Source: Aminobacterium mobile DSM 12262 (GTDB lineage: Bacteria > Synergistota > Synergistia > Synergistales > Aminobacteriaceae). From it: DNA of 64,000 nucleotides. Location: contig NZ_JAFZ01000001.1 of assembly GCF_000526395.1 (NCBI RefSeq), positions 248,001 through 312,000 on the forward strand. The letters are read 5' to 3'. The position numbers and the translations under genes are program-made. Positions 43,639 through 51,475 of the stretch are shown one piece after another; position 1 is the first letter of the stretch; every line of letters starts with the position of its first letter. The notes under the pieces were generated by a model. That model was not told where the DNA came from, made no database searches, and was given only the letters and a program-made list of their open reading frames with translations.

Positions 43639-43719
43639 ATGAATTTGTCTTTATTTATCAGTTTTGTTTTTTCCTTTTTCTTTTTTGCTTTTTGGTATCG
43701 ACGCGGGGGGGCTTTCTGA
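43639..43719 (+). CDS. Phenylalanine-rich leader peptide
   Basis: A 26-codon open frame too short for ordinary gene calls. It starts with ATG six bases after GGAG (43629-43632) and begins MNLSLFISFVFS; four consecutive Phe codons follow, then A-F-W-Y-R-R-G-G-A-F and TGA. Nine of 26 codons are Phe, and Phe-Trp-Tyr are adjacent at codons 18-20. This is the composition of attenuator leaders such as PheL, in which a ribosome starved for charged tRNA(Phe) stalls on the Phe codons. A perfect terminator begins 33 bases after the stop. A small hydrophobic membrane peptide is the alternative, but the terminator argues for attenuation. Confidence 0.78.
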   Translation: MNLSLFISFVFSFFFFAFWYRRGGAF

Positions 43720-43751
43720 GCCGACCGGCGCAGGTCTTCTTTTGGCGCTTA

Positions 43752-43789
43752 GGCCAGGACCCCCAGAAAAGGGGTCCTGGCCTTTTTTT
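43752..43789 (+). terminator. Attenuator terminator of the Phe-leader operon
   Basis: A perfect 12-bp stem, GGCCAGGACCCC (43752-43763) with GGGGTCCTGGCC (43771-43782), then seven T's (43783-43789). It lies inside the transcription unit, 84 bases before the DUF3100 start. A G7 tract at the end of the leader frame (43705-43711) could pair with the C5 of its first arm (43760-43764) as part of an antiterminator. Confidence 0.92.
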
Positions 43790-43872
43790 ATTTTTATAGC
43801 CCGAGAAAGGAGGAGAGGGATAGGGCTTTGAAATCAATATTTTTTTAGCATTTATTTAGAGGAGGTACAATT

Positions 43873-45054
43873 ATGGATGCGGTGAGTGCTCTTTTAGTCA
43901 TAGCACTGGTATATGCGGTGGGAGACGTTGTCGCCCAAAAAACAAAAGCTATATGTTCCATGCTCTTTGTATCAGGCATTGTCTTCATGGTTGGGTTTTG
44001 GTTGGGGATTCCCACCACTCTTTTTGAGGATGCAGTCATTGTAAAGTTCTCTTTAGCTCTCATTCCCATGCTCATGGTTCATATGGGAACGTTAATGAAA
44101 TTGAGAGATTTAAAAGATGAGTGGAAAACTGTTCTTATCGCATTGGCTGCCATTGTAGCAGCAGCTATTGCCTTGTTCTTTTTAGCAGCTCCTATTATTG
44201 GTAAACAATATGCTCTTACGGCAGCGGGGCCCATCTCCGGAGGAGTTGTAGCTACTCTTATTATGAGTGAGGCGGCAAAAGCCAAGGGATTGGAGTCTGT
44301 GCTGGTTTTTGTGACCCTTTTGTTGGTTCTTCAGAATTTTGTTGGTCTTCCTATAGCTTCTATTTGTCTTTCCAGAGAAGGACGACGTTTGCGAGATATT
44401 TTCCGAAAAGGAGAGCAAGGACAGGCAAATCTGCATGCTCAAGTGAAAAGTGATCCAGAACAGCCCACATGGAGATTGTTCCCCGCAACGCCAAAAGATC
44501 TTCGTACGCCTTTTATCCTTCTTATGAAAGCCATGTTAGTAGGGTGGCTCGCAGTTTGGTTTGCAAAGGTTCTTGGTGGAGTAATCAATCAGTTTGTTAT
44601 GGCTCTTATTTTCGGCATTATTTTTTATGAGATAGGGTTTCTTGAACATAAGATTCTTGATAAGGCAAATTCCACGGGGTTGGCTCTTTTTGCTCTTTTG
44701 GTTCCTATCTTTATGAGCCTCAACAAAGCAACCCCTCAAATGGTGGCTTCTCTTATAATACCTATTGTAGTAGCCTTTGCTATATCGGTTGTAGGAATAG
44801 TAGCAGTGGCCTTTCTTTCTGCCAAGATCTTTGGTTATTCTTGGGAGATGAGCCTTGCTATAGGTGTTTGTTGCCTTTTTGGTTTCCCGGGTACTTTTAT
44901 CGTCTCTCAAGAAGTAGCGAATGCGGTAGGGGAGACATCAGAGGAAAGAGATTTTATTTTGACGGGGATCCTTCCTAAAATGCTAGTCTCTGGGTTTACA
45001 ACTGTTACGATCGCTTCTGTATTTTTAGCTGGATTTTTAGTCAAATTCATATAA
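43873..45054 (+). CDS. DUF3100 membrane protein, probable transporter
   Basis: A 393-residue DUF3100 protein with roughly 11 hydrophobic helices and a hydrophilic loop near residues 168-205. Pieces: VALVYAVGD-like VIALVYAVGDVVAQKTKA split, PMLMVHMGTLMKL, GPISGGVVATLIMSEAAKAKG, and GVCCLFGFPGTFIVSQEVANAVG. The family is uncharacterised; neighbours in many genomes are amidohydrolases, as here (next gene 16 bases away). RBS GGAGGTACAATT precedes the ATG. The Phe-rich leader and terminator upstream imply control by aromatic aminoacyl-tRNA supply, so uptake of N-acyl-amino acids, peptides or aromatic amino acids is a reasonable inference. Confidence 0.85.
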   Translation: MDAVSALLVIALVYAVGDVVAQKTKAICSMLFVSGIVFMVGFWLGIPTTLFEDAVIVKFSLALIPMLMVHMGTLMKLRDLKDEWKTVLIALAAIVAAAIALFFLAAPIIGKQYALTAAGPISGGVVATLIMSEAAKAKGLESVLVFVTLLLVLQNFVGLPIASICLSREGRRLRDIFRKGEQGQANLHAQVKSDPEQPTWRLFPATPKDLRTPFILLMKAMLVGWLAVWFAKVLGGVINQFVMALIFGIIFYEIGFLEHKILDKANSTGLALFALLVPIFMSLNKATPQMVASLIIPIVVAFAISVVGIVAVAFLSAKIFGYSWEMSLAIGVCCLFGFPGTFIVSQEVANAVGETSEERDFILTGILPKMLVSGFTTVTIASVFLAGFLVKFI

Positions 45055-45069
45055 GAAGGTGCTTGTTTT

Positions 45070-46269
45070 ATGATTTATGCTCAAATTGCTGTGTGTGCCG
45101 AGGAAATAGAACAAAAAGTAATAGAACTGCGACGGGATTTCCATGCTTATCCGGAACTTCCCTGGAAAGAAGTAGAAACATCTAAAAAAATAGAAGAAAA
45201 TCTTCGATCTCTTGGATATGAAAATATTCGTCGAGGTTTTGGCGGAACAGAGAGCGGGGTAGTGGCGGATATAACGGGAAAAGCGGATGGGCCTACCCTC
45301 GCTCTTCGTGCAGATATTGATGCCCTTCCCCTCCAGGAGGATGTGGATGTACCATGGAGATCTACTTGTGATGGAGTAATGCATGCCTGTGGTCATGATG
45401 CTCATGCTGCCATTCTTTTGGGTGTCGCCCATATATTGGCCTCCTTGAAAGAGCAAATCTCTGGTCGAGTCCGGCTCATATTTCAGCCTGCAGAAGAATC
45501 AGGAGTCCGATCTGGTGCCAAGCAGCTTATTGAAGAAGGGGCCCTTGATGGCGTAGATGCTATTGGAGGTCTTCATGTCTGGAGTCCCTTACAGATGGGG
45601 AAGGTTGGTTTTCGAAAAGGGGCTATGATGGCTTCTGCGGATATTTGGGATATTTATGTGAAGGGGCGAGGTGGTCATGGTTCCAGACCTCACGAAGCAG
45701 TAGATCCCACCATTGCTGCCGCTACGATGATATCCACTGTCCAGACGATCGTGAGCAGGGAGATTGACCCTCTTGAGACAGTGGTAGTAAGTGTCGGGAA
45801 GCTGGAGTCGGGAACAGCTCCTAATATTATTCCCGAAACGGCTCATATCCAGGGGAATATACGCACAACCAGTCCTGTTATTCGAGATAGTATGGAAGGG
45901 CGGCTTCGGCGAATTGCGGGCGGCATAGCTTCAGCCCTTCGTTGTGAGGCGAAGGTCGCCTTTACTCCCGTATACCCTGTGACGGTGAATAATGATGCTA
46001 TGGCAGACATGCTTCTTGACGTCGTGAAAAAGGTAAAGGGAGAAGAGAGTTATGAAGAAGTTGCCACTGTTATGGGATCTGAAGATTTTAGCTTTTATCA
46101 GCAGAAGGTGCCTGGGGTCTTTTGCTTTCTAGGTATGGGAGATCCAGCAAAAGGGAGTGACGCACAACATCACTCACCCCAGTTTCAAGTTAACGAGGAT
46201 GTGTTGAAGGATGGTGTGATTCTCCTTTCTTCTTTTGCCTTTCACTTCTTCCAGGCATCATCGTGCTAA
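45070..46269 (+). CDS. M20 amidohydrolase (aminoacylase/hippuricase type)
   Basis: A 399-residue M20D amidohydrolase. LRRDFHAYPELPWKEVETS at the N-terminus, LALRADIDALPLQED, MHACGHDAHAAILLG (metal ligands), FQPAEESGVRSGAK (catalytic Glu), the lid-domain GRGGHGSRPHEAVDP, and GSEDFSFYQQKVPG near the end are the usual motifs. Relatives release amino acids from N-acyl derivatives (N-acetyl-, N-benzoyl-amino acids, gamma-glutamyl-type amides). It lies 16 bases after the DUF3100 transporter under the same leader. Together they would import and deacylate an N-blocked, possibly aromatic, amino acid. Confidence 0.92.
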   Translation: MIYAQIAVCAEEIEQKVIELRRDFHAYPELPWKEVETSKKIEENLRSLGYENIRRGFGGTESGVVADITGKADGPTLALRADIDALPLQEDVDVPWRSTCDGVMHACGHDAHAAILLGVAHILASLKEQISGRVRLIFQPAEESGVRSGAKQLIEEGALDGVDAIGGLHVWSPLQMGKVGFRKGAMMASADIWDIYVKGRGGHGSRPHEAVDPTIAAATMISTVQTIVSREIDPLETVVVSVGKLESGTAPNIIPETAHIQGNIRTTSPVIRDSMEGRLRRIAGGIASALRCEAKVAFTPVYPVTVNNDAMADMLLDVVKKVKGEESYEEVATVMGSEDFSFYQQKVPGVFCFLGMGDPAKGSDAQHHSPQFQVNEDVLKDGVILLSSFAFHFFQASSC

Positions 46270-46282
46270 GTAAAGCAAAAAA

Positions 46283-46325
46283 TTCTTGATTATGGTACAT
46301 TTAACCATAGCGGCATAATCAAGAA
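46283..46325 (+). other. Nested intercistronic hairpin
   Basis: TTCTTGATTATG (46283-46294) and CATAATCAAGAA (46314-46325) are perfect complements. An alternative inner stem, TATGGT/ACCATA, overlaps the same bases. No T-tract follows, so it is not a plain terminator. It lies 23 bases before the next start. Confidence 0.55.
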
Positions 46326-46348
46326 CAGAATAGAGGTGGAGAAAGATT

Positions 46349-47479
46349 ATGAAGTCTCTACGGGAACCTTATAGAGGCTGCCAGGTTGCAGATCTCGATA
46401 CTCCTTCTCTCTTGGTGGATCTTAATGTGATGGAGAGAAATATCCGATGGATGCAGGAAAAAGCTAACATATCGGGAGTGAAGCTTCGGCCTCATGTGAA
46501 AACCCATAGAACTCCCGATCTGGCTAAAAAACAGGTAATGGCTGGGGCGCAAGGAATTACTGTGGCAAAGCTCGGAGAAGCGGAGGTTATGGCCTCTGCT
46601 GGCATTAATGACATTTTTGTAGCCAACGAAATTGTTGGTGATATTAAAATGGAACGGCTTCTTGCCTTAAGCCGAAGAGTTCGGATTGCTGTGGGTGTGG
46701 ATAGCGCGGAACACATAAAAATGTTGGCTGAAGCCTTTGATGGAGAAGCCCGTCCTTTGGATGTCATGATCGATATAGATACAGGAGATCATCGAACAGG
46801 CGTAGCTCCTGGAGAAGAAGTTTTGGAACTGGCACGTCTTATTCTTTATCGGGATTCCGTGAGGCTGAGGGGTCTTTTTACCCACGATGGTCATAGCTAT
46901 GAAGCGAATGATTTGGCAGAAATCAGAGCCATCTCTTTAAAAAGCCAACAAGATGTGATCGAAACAGCGACGTTATTAAGAAGAGAAGGCATTGCTGTAG
47001 AGGAATTAAGTGTCGGCTCTACTCCGTCCCTCTTGGTTTCAGATATTGTACCTGGTGTTACAGAAATTCGTCCAGGTACCTATATCTTTATGGATGGAGA
47101 CCAAGCGCAGGTTATTGGTTCATATCAACACTGTGCCCTTTCGGTCTTGGCGACAGTTATAAGTTGCCCGTCACCTGACAGAGTGGTTCTTGACAGTGGT
47201 ACGAAAGCCCTCACTTACTTTGTACAGCGTCATGGCATAACACGAAGTAGGGGGTTTGGTGTTCTTAAAGAGCGGTCATCTGTTTATCTTTATAGTTTAT
47301 CTGATGAGCACGGCCTTTTCGCCCCGCCTCAAGATATGTCTTTTCATATTGGAGATAAGGTTGAGATTATTCCTAACCACGCTTGCCCTACATGTAATTT
47401 ATATTCGGTTATGTATGGGGTCAGAAATGGAGAGGTGCAAGAAGAGTTCAAAATTTTAGCAAGGGGAATGTCACGATAA
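46349..47479 (+). CDS. D-threonine aldolase / D-serine dehydratase-like PLP enzyme
   Basis: A 376-residue fold III PLP enzyme with an alanine-racemase-type barrel (about 15-265) and a C-terminal metal-binding domain. LDTPSLLVDLNVMERNI starts the barrel, the PLP lysine is in RPHVKTH (about K51), SVGSTPSLL and EIRPGTYIFMDGDQ follow, and the C-terminal NHACPTCNL holds the His and Cys metal ligands seen in D-threonine aldolase/DSD1 enzymes. It would cleave D-threonine or another D-beta-hydroxy amino acid to glycine and an aldehyde, or dehydrate D-serine. Third gene of the leader-controlled operon, though a hairpin precedes it. Confidence 0.88.
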   Translation: MKSLREPYRGCQVADLDTPSLLVDLNVMERNIRWMQEKANISGVKLRPHVKTHRTPDLAKKQVMAGAQGITVAKLGEAEVMASAGINDIFVANEIVGDIKMERLLALSRRVRIAVGVDSAEHIKMLAEAFDGEARPLDVMIDIDTGDHRTGVAPGEEVLELARLILYRDSVRLRGLFTHDGHSYEANDLAEIRAISLKSQQDVIETATLLRREGIAVEELSVGSTPSLLVSDIVPGVTEIRPGTYIFMDGDQAQVIGSYQHCALSVLATVISCPSPDRVVLDSGTKALTYFVQRHGITRSRGFGVLKERSSVYLYSLSDEHGLFAPPQDMSFHIGDKVEIIPNHACPTCNLYSVMYGVRNGEVQEEFKILARGMSR

Positions 47480-47497
47480 AAAAGCCCGTCTTCAAAC

Positions 47498-47547
47498 GAA
47501 GTACACCCCAAATGCTGGATTCCTGTCCGGCTTTTGGGGTGCACTTC
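47498..47547. repeat. 50-bp IS3-end-like palindromic element, copy 2
   Basis: GAAGTACACCCCAAA and TTTGGGGTGCACTTC form a 15-bp terminal palindrome with one mismatch around TGCTGGATTCCTGTCCGGCT. It is the inverted counterpart of the element at 42394-42445, sharing AAATGCTGGATTC. Like copy 1 it lies between convergent genes. Confidence 0.7.
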
Positions 47548-47576
47548 ATTCATCAAAAAGAAGAGCTTTCCTGGTT

Positions 47577-48827
47577 TTAGATGTTTTTGTCTATCTGGCG
47601 CAGTATTTCTTCTCGCAATTTATTGAGAGGAATGCCGGTCTCCCTGGAGATGCGCTTCAGGTCATCGTATTCAGGATTGACACGAAGGCGCTCCTTTCCC
47701 CACCAAGCTTCTTTAATGCGGACAAGGCCAAAAGTTGTCTCAATTGGAGTAATGTGATGATGTAGCTTTATTCGATCCACTTTATATCGACGAAGTCCTA
47801 AGGTTGTTGTTCCTTTGAGGATTATTTCGGCAGCCTTTTCTTCCATATTCTCCGACACGAGGCAGCAAAGCCGAATAGCGGGGCGGCCTTTCTTCATGAT
47901 AATAGGATCAAGCCATACATCCATAGCCCCAGCAGAGAAAAGACGCTCCATTACTGGCTCGTAATATTGGGGATTCATGTCATCGATATTTGTTTCTAAC
48001 ACGATCCCCTCATCTCGTAAAAAAGGTTCTTCCTTAGTAGCGGTGGAAGATTTCCCTTCGTTCTCTCTTTCAAGAAGAATGGCTCGCAGGAAGTTAGGAA
48101 GATCACTTTCCCGTTCTCCAAGGCCTCGTCCACTGCGAAGAATAATTCCCTCAGGTATGTTCCCAAATTCGTGGGCAAACATTTTTACGAGCAGAGCTCC
48201 CGTGGGTGTAACTCGCTCCATAGGACCTCCCGCAGAATAAATGGGAATGCCCGCCAAAAGCTGTTCCGTTGCTGGAGCTGGCACAGGAAGGATTCCATGT
48301 GCACATTCCACTGTGCCACTCCCAACGTTAAGAGGAGAACATACAATTTTATCTGGAGAGAGCATCTCTATAAGTACACAGGCCCCCACTATATCCATAA
48401 TGGAGTCGACAGCCCCTACCTCGTGAAAGTGTACCTTTTCTGGCGGGAGGCCGTGAACCTTCCCTTCCGCTGTGGCCAAAAGGAGAAAAGCCTTTTTACT
48501 CTTGTCTTTTACTTCTTGGGAAAGACTGCTTTTATCGATAATCTCCCATATGTCCATGAGACCTCGATGGGGGTGATCTTCGCTACTTTCTATCTTCACG
48601 CTGATGCCGGAAAACCCTTTCCGAACTACATCAGAAACGAGAATGTTATACCCTTCGCCCTGATGGTGGACATTTTCATGCCCATGGTCGTGATAATGTC
48701 CATGAGGAATGTGCAGTGTGCTCATCTTCCTCAAAAACTCGTCTCTATCTAGGCCGAGGTCGAGAAGAGCTCCGAGAAACATGTCTCCTGAAATGCCGGA
48801 GAAGCAGTCTAAGTAAAGAATTTTCAT
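47577..48827 (-). CDS. larC: Nickel pincer cofactor synthesis protein LarC
   Basis: A 416-residue LarC (DUF111) protein that inserts nickel into the pincer cofactor of LarA-type racemases, in a CTP-dependent step. LDCFSGISGDMFLGALLDLG at residues 5-24, a His-rich segment (HGHYHDHGHENVHH, about 43-56), KVHFHEVGAVDSIMDIVGA and METNIDDMNPQYYEP-like LETNIDDMNPQYYEPVMERL are diagnostic. It is a single continuous frame, unlike the two-part larC1/larC2 of Lactobacillus. larE lies just upstream; larA and larB are not in the window. Confidence 0.94.
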   Translation of the reverse strand: MKILYLDCFSGISGDMFLGALLDLGLDRDEFLRKMSTLHIPHGHYHDHGHENVHHQGEGYNILVSDVVRKGFSGISVKIESSEDHPHRGLMDIWEIIDKSSLSQEVKDKSKKAFLLLATAEGKVHGLPPEKVHFHEVGAVDSIMDIVGACVLIEMLSPDKIVCSPLNVGSGTVECAHGILPVPAPATEQLLAGIPIYSAGGPMERVTPTGALLVKMFAHEFGNIPEGIILRSGRGLGERESDLPNFLRAILLERENEGKSSTATKEEPFLRDEGIVLETNIDDMNPQYYEPVMERLFSAGAMDVWLDPIIMKKGRPAIRLCCLVSENMEEKAAEIILKGTTTLGLRRYKVDRIKLHHHITPIETTFGLVRIKEAWWGKERLRVNPEYDDLKRISRETGIPLNKLREEILRQIDKNI

Positions 48828-48852
48828 TGGCTGTCCATCCTTCCTATTCTGT

Positions 48853-49680
48853 TCATTCTACAATCCATTTTCGCCCCCACTCGTATCCTTCCAGATCGAG
48901 TAAGATTTGTTTAAAACCTGCATCTCTTATTATCCCTATAACCTCTTCCCTTTTGGACAAAATCTGCTCAAGTTGAGGCAGTGGAACCTGTAGGCAGGCT
49001 ATATCTTTAAAAACTCGTATTCGAACTTGGCGAAATCCTGCCTTTCGTAGATTCCATTCCCCCTTAGCTACCTGGGCACATTCCCAAGCTTGCAGTTCAT
49101 GCCCTTCCGGAAATCTTGTGGCCAGACAAGCTGTTGGTTCCTCGTTCCACCATGATATTCTTAAATCCCTAGCGAGTTCGCGTACTTTTTGTTTCGTTAT
49201 GTTTGATTGCGCTAAAGGCGAGAATATCTGGGGTATGCCCTGTAAGACTTTTGTTCCCAAACGGGAAGGATCTTTCAGGTCATCGGCGTTGGAACCTTCA
49301 AGGATAAGGTCTGCTTTAAGAGAGCGGGCTACGTCTAAAAGTTCTGTGGCACGGGCTTTTTTACAGTACCCGCATCGCTCCGCGCTGTTTTTCATAACCT
49401 CTTCTATATAAAGTTCTGGGCCTGGGAGAGGCTTTAGCGTGACCCCGAGACTGTGACAATATTGAATGCCTCGTTCCATTTCTTCCGCAAAATGGAGGAA
49501 GGACCTGAACATAACGGCGTGTATTTTTTGTGGGGGGATGAGAGACGCCATAATGCCCACAAGAACTGAGCTATCAATTCCCCCTGAAAATGAGATGACA
49601 CAACAACGACTCTTCTCCAGTTTCTCCAAAATGTCCTTTTTTAGGTATTTGCTTATAACATCACGACTCAAATCTCTCAC
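48853..49680 (-). CDS. larE: ATP-dependent sulfur transferase LarE
   Basis: A 275-residue PP-loop enzyme that gives sulfur to the pyridinium precursor of the nickel pincer cofactor. PP-loop SFSGGIDSSVL (about 30-40), ERCGYCKKARATELL (paired Cys), LILEGSNADDLKD and EPTACLATRFPEG; the Cys in this last motif corresponds, as I recall, to the sacrificial Cys of Lactobacillus LarE. The start (GTG 49680) has only a weak RBS; a TTG at 49671 after AGGTGAG is possible. It forms an operon with larC, 25 bases apart. Confidence 0.92.
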   Translation of the reverse strand: MRDLSRDVISKYLKKDILEKLEKSRCCVISFSGGIDSSVLVGIMASLIPPQKIHAVMFRSFLHFAEEMERGIQYCHSLGVTLKPLPGPELYIEEVMKNSAERCGYCKKARATELLDVARSLKADLILEGSNADDLKDPSRLGTKVLQGIPQIFSPLAQSNITKQKVRELARDLRISWWNEEPTACLATRFPEGHELQAWECAQVAKGEWNLRKAGFRQVRIRVFKDIACLQVPLPQLEQILSKREEVIGIIRDAGFKQILLDLEGYEWGRKWIVE

Positions 49681-49842
49681 CTGCTCTCTCGATTACATTT
49701 CATGATTGTACCATCCAGAAATGAAAAAAATCTAAAAGGGGAGAATAGATAAAAACTCTTCCTCGTCGCCTAGGGATGTTAAGGGGGGATCTATGGCCGA
49801 AATATCGAATTAATGAGGGAGAGGCTTCGTCAGCTCTTTATA

Positions 49843-49897
49843 AAAGCAGACAAAGCCCCTCAGAAAAACTTTTCCAAGGAGCTTTGTCTGCAATCTG
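49843..49897 (-). terminator. Terminator of malic enzyme; second member of the dispersed hairpin repeat
   Basis: Reading the minus strand: GATT then GCAGACAAAGC, interior TCCTTGGAAAAGTTTTTC, GAGG, GCTTTGTCTGC and CTTTTA. The outer 11-bp stem is perfect. It matches the buk terminator at 3941-3995 at about 44 of 55 positions. The rest of the 272-base gap between larE and this gene shows nothing further. Confidence 0.8.
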
Positions 49898-49952
49898 AGG
49901 CGACGATTCCATCGTCTTTCTCTCGCTTTAAGAATACCCTGTGTTATGAATT

Positions 49953-51137
49953 TTAGATTCTAGCAACTCCTGTTTTTCTCGCAGCTCGGGCAACTGCTTC
50001 CGCTACAGCGGAGGCGACGCGAGGGTCCAGAGCTTCAGGAATAATGCGTTCTGGAGAAAGTTCATCATCAGAAATAAGGGCTGCTATGGCATGACTGGCA
50101 GCCAGTTTCATTTCCTCGTTAATCTCCTTTGCTCGAACGTCAAGAGTGCCACGGAAAATACCGGGGAATCCGAGGCAGTTGTTGATTTGGTTGGGGAAAT
50201 CACTGCGTCCTGTGGCTATAATAGCGGCTCCTCCGGCTTTGGCCTCGTCGGGATAGATTTCGGGAGTGGGGTTGGCCATAGCGAAGATAATAGAATCTTG
50301 AGCCATGGTTTTTACCATCTCAGTGGTAATAACGCCAGGAGCGGAGATACCAAGGAAAATATCGGCATTTTTAAGGACATCAGCCAGATTCCCTTTCTCT
50401 TTTGAAGGGTTTGTGTGCTGAGCGATTTCTTCTTTGGCCCAGTTCATATTATTGGGTCGTCCTTCGTAAATAGCACCGCCGCGATCGCAGAGAATAACAT
50501 TTTGCGCTCCAGCAGAGAGAAGGAACCGGCAGATAGCGATTCCCGCTGCTCCAGCACCACTCATTACGATCTTTACGTCCTCTATCTTTTTCTTCACTAT
50601 CTTCAAGGCATTGATGATACCTGCAAGAACAATAACAGCGGTACCATGCTGATCATCATGGAAAACAGGGATGTCACATATTTCTTTAAGACGCCGTTCA
50701 ATTTCAAAACAGCGTGGAGCTGAAATATCCTCGAGGTTTATGCCGCCAAAAGAAGAAGTGATAAGAGCTGTTGTTTGTACTATCTCATCAGGATCTTGAG
50801 ATTTAATGCAGATGGGGAAAGCGTCAACTCCGGCAAATCGCTTGAAGAGCACGGCTTTGCCCTCCATAACGGGAAGAGCTGCTTCTGGCCCAATATTTCC
50901 CAGCCCTAAAACTGCAGACCCATCGGTAACAACGGCAACCATATTTCCTTTGGAGGTTACTTCATAAACAGCGTCGGGATTCCGTTTAATTTCGTTGCAA
51001 GGTTCCGCAACGCCAGGAGTGTAGGCAATGGATAGATCGGCCATACTTTCCACGGGAAGTTTGCTCGTGATTGCTACTTTTCCTCTCGTCCGACGATGTG
51101 CTTCCAGTGCTTGTGCATAGATTTCTTCTTTTCTCAT
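49953..51137 (-). CDS. NAD(P)-dependent malic enzyme (short form)
   Basis: A 394-residue malic enzyme (malate to pyruvate, CO2 and NAD(P)H). SIAYTPGVAEPC (catalytic Tyr), VVTDGSAVLGLGNIGPEAALPVMEG split, AVLFKRFAGVDAFPI (catalytic Lys), FHDDQHGTAVIVLAGI (metal-binding Asp pair), and the Rossmann GAGAAGIA are all present. The length fits the short bacterial form without the phosphotransacetylase domain of MaeB. RBS AAGGAGGACAC precedes the ATG. A decayed citF tail lies just upstream in the same direction, so it may once have been part of a citrate fermentation operon. Confidence 0.95.
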   Translation of the reverse strand: MRKEEIYAQALEAHRRTRGKVAITSKLPVESMADLSIAYTPGVAEPCNEIKRNPDAVYEVTSKGNMVAVVTDGSAVLGLGNIGPEAALPVMEGKAVLFKRFAGVDAFPICIKSQDPDEIVQTTALITSSFGGINLEDISAPRCFEIERRLKEICDIPVFHDDQHGTAVIVLAGIINALKIVKKKIEDVKIVMSGAGAAGIAICRFLLSAGAQNVILCDRGGAIYEGRPNNMNWAKEEIAQHTNPSKEKGNLADVLKNADIFLGISAPGVITTEMVKTMAQDSIIFAMANPTPEIYPDEAKAGGAAIIATGRSDFPNQINNCLGFPGIFRGTLDVRAKEINEEMKLAASHAIAALISDDELSPERIIPEALDPRVASAVAEAVARAARKTGVARI

Positions 51138-51173
51138 TGTGTCCTCCTTGTAGGTGTTCTTTGTGAGAGAAAG

Positions 51174-51447
51174 TTACAAAACTCGACGAATAGTGTCGAT
51201 GATCTCCCCATCTCAATATTCTACTTGTCCAACCACCTTTTCGTCTCGGGTTAATGGGACAGGATTTCCCGTAATTTTTCTTGATATTTGCTGTAATTCG
51301 TGAGCATCCCTCTACAGGAAGGTTTGCTTTTTCTAAACGTTCCTGTAGATTTCCCCGAAGAGGATTAACAGCCATTACCCGATCTGTTACAAGAACATCC
51401 ACTGTTTCCCCTGGCTCCTTTTTGTCTTTAAAATCTCCGTGATACAA
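51174..51447 (-). pseudogene. citF: Decayed C-terminal fragment of citrate lyase alpha subunit
   Basis: The minus strand gives TVDVLVTDRVMAVNPLRG and NLQERLEKANLPVEG in one frame, then, after a +1-type shift near 51245, TRDEKVVGQVEY, an in-frame TGA, and DGEIIDTIRRVL followed by TAA at 51174-51176. CitF proteins end with VDVLVTDRVAVNP...KVVAVVEYRDGTVIDVVRQV, so the order and spacing match. A frameshift plus a stop (CGA to TGA would explain Arg to stop) makes it non-functional. The rest of citF and the other citrate lyase genes are missing. Confidence 0.8.
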
Positions 51448-51475
51448 TTATCGCAAGAGCTTTTACGGAGGTGAC

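Noticed and set aside
50986-51447. A 153-residue minus-strand open frame
   Set aside because: Only its first part is meaningful, as a citF remnant; the rest is the malic enzyme region read in the wrong frame.
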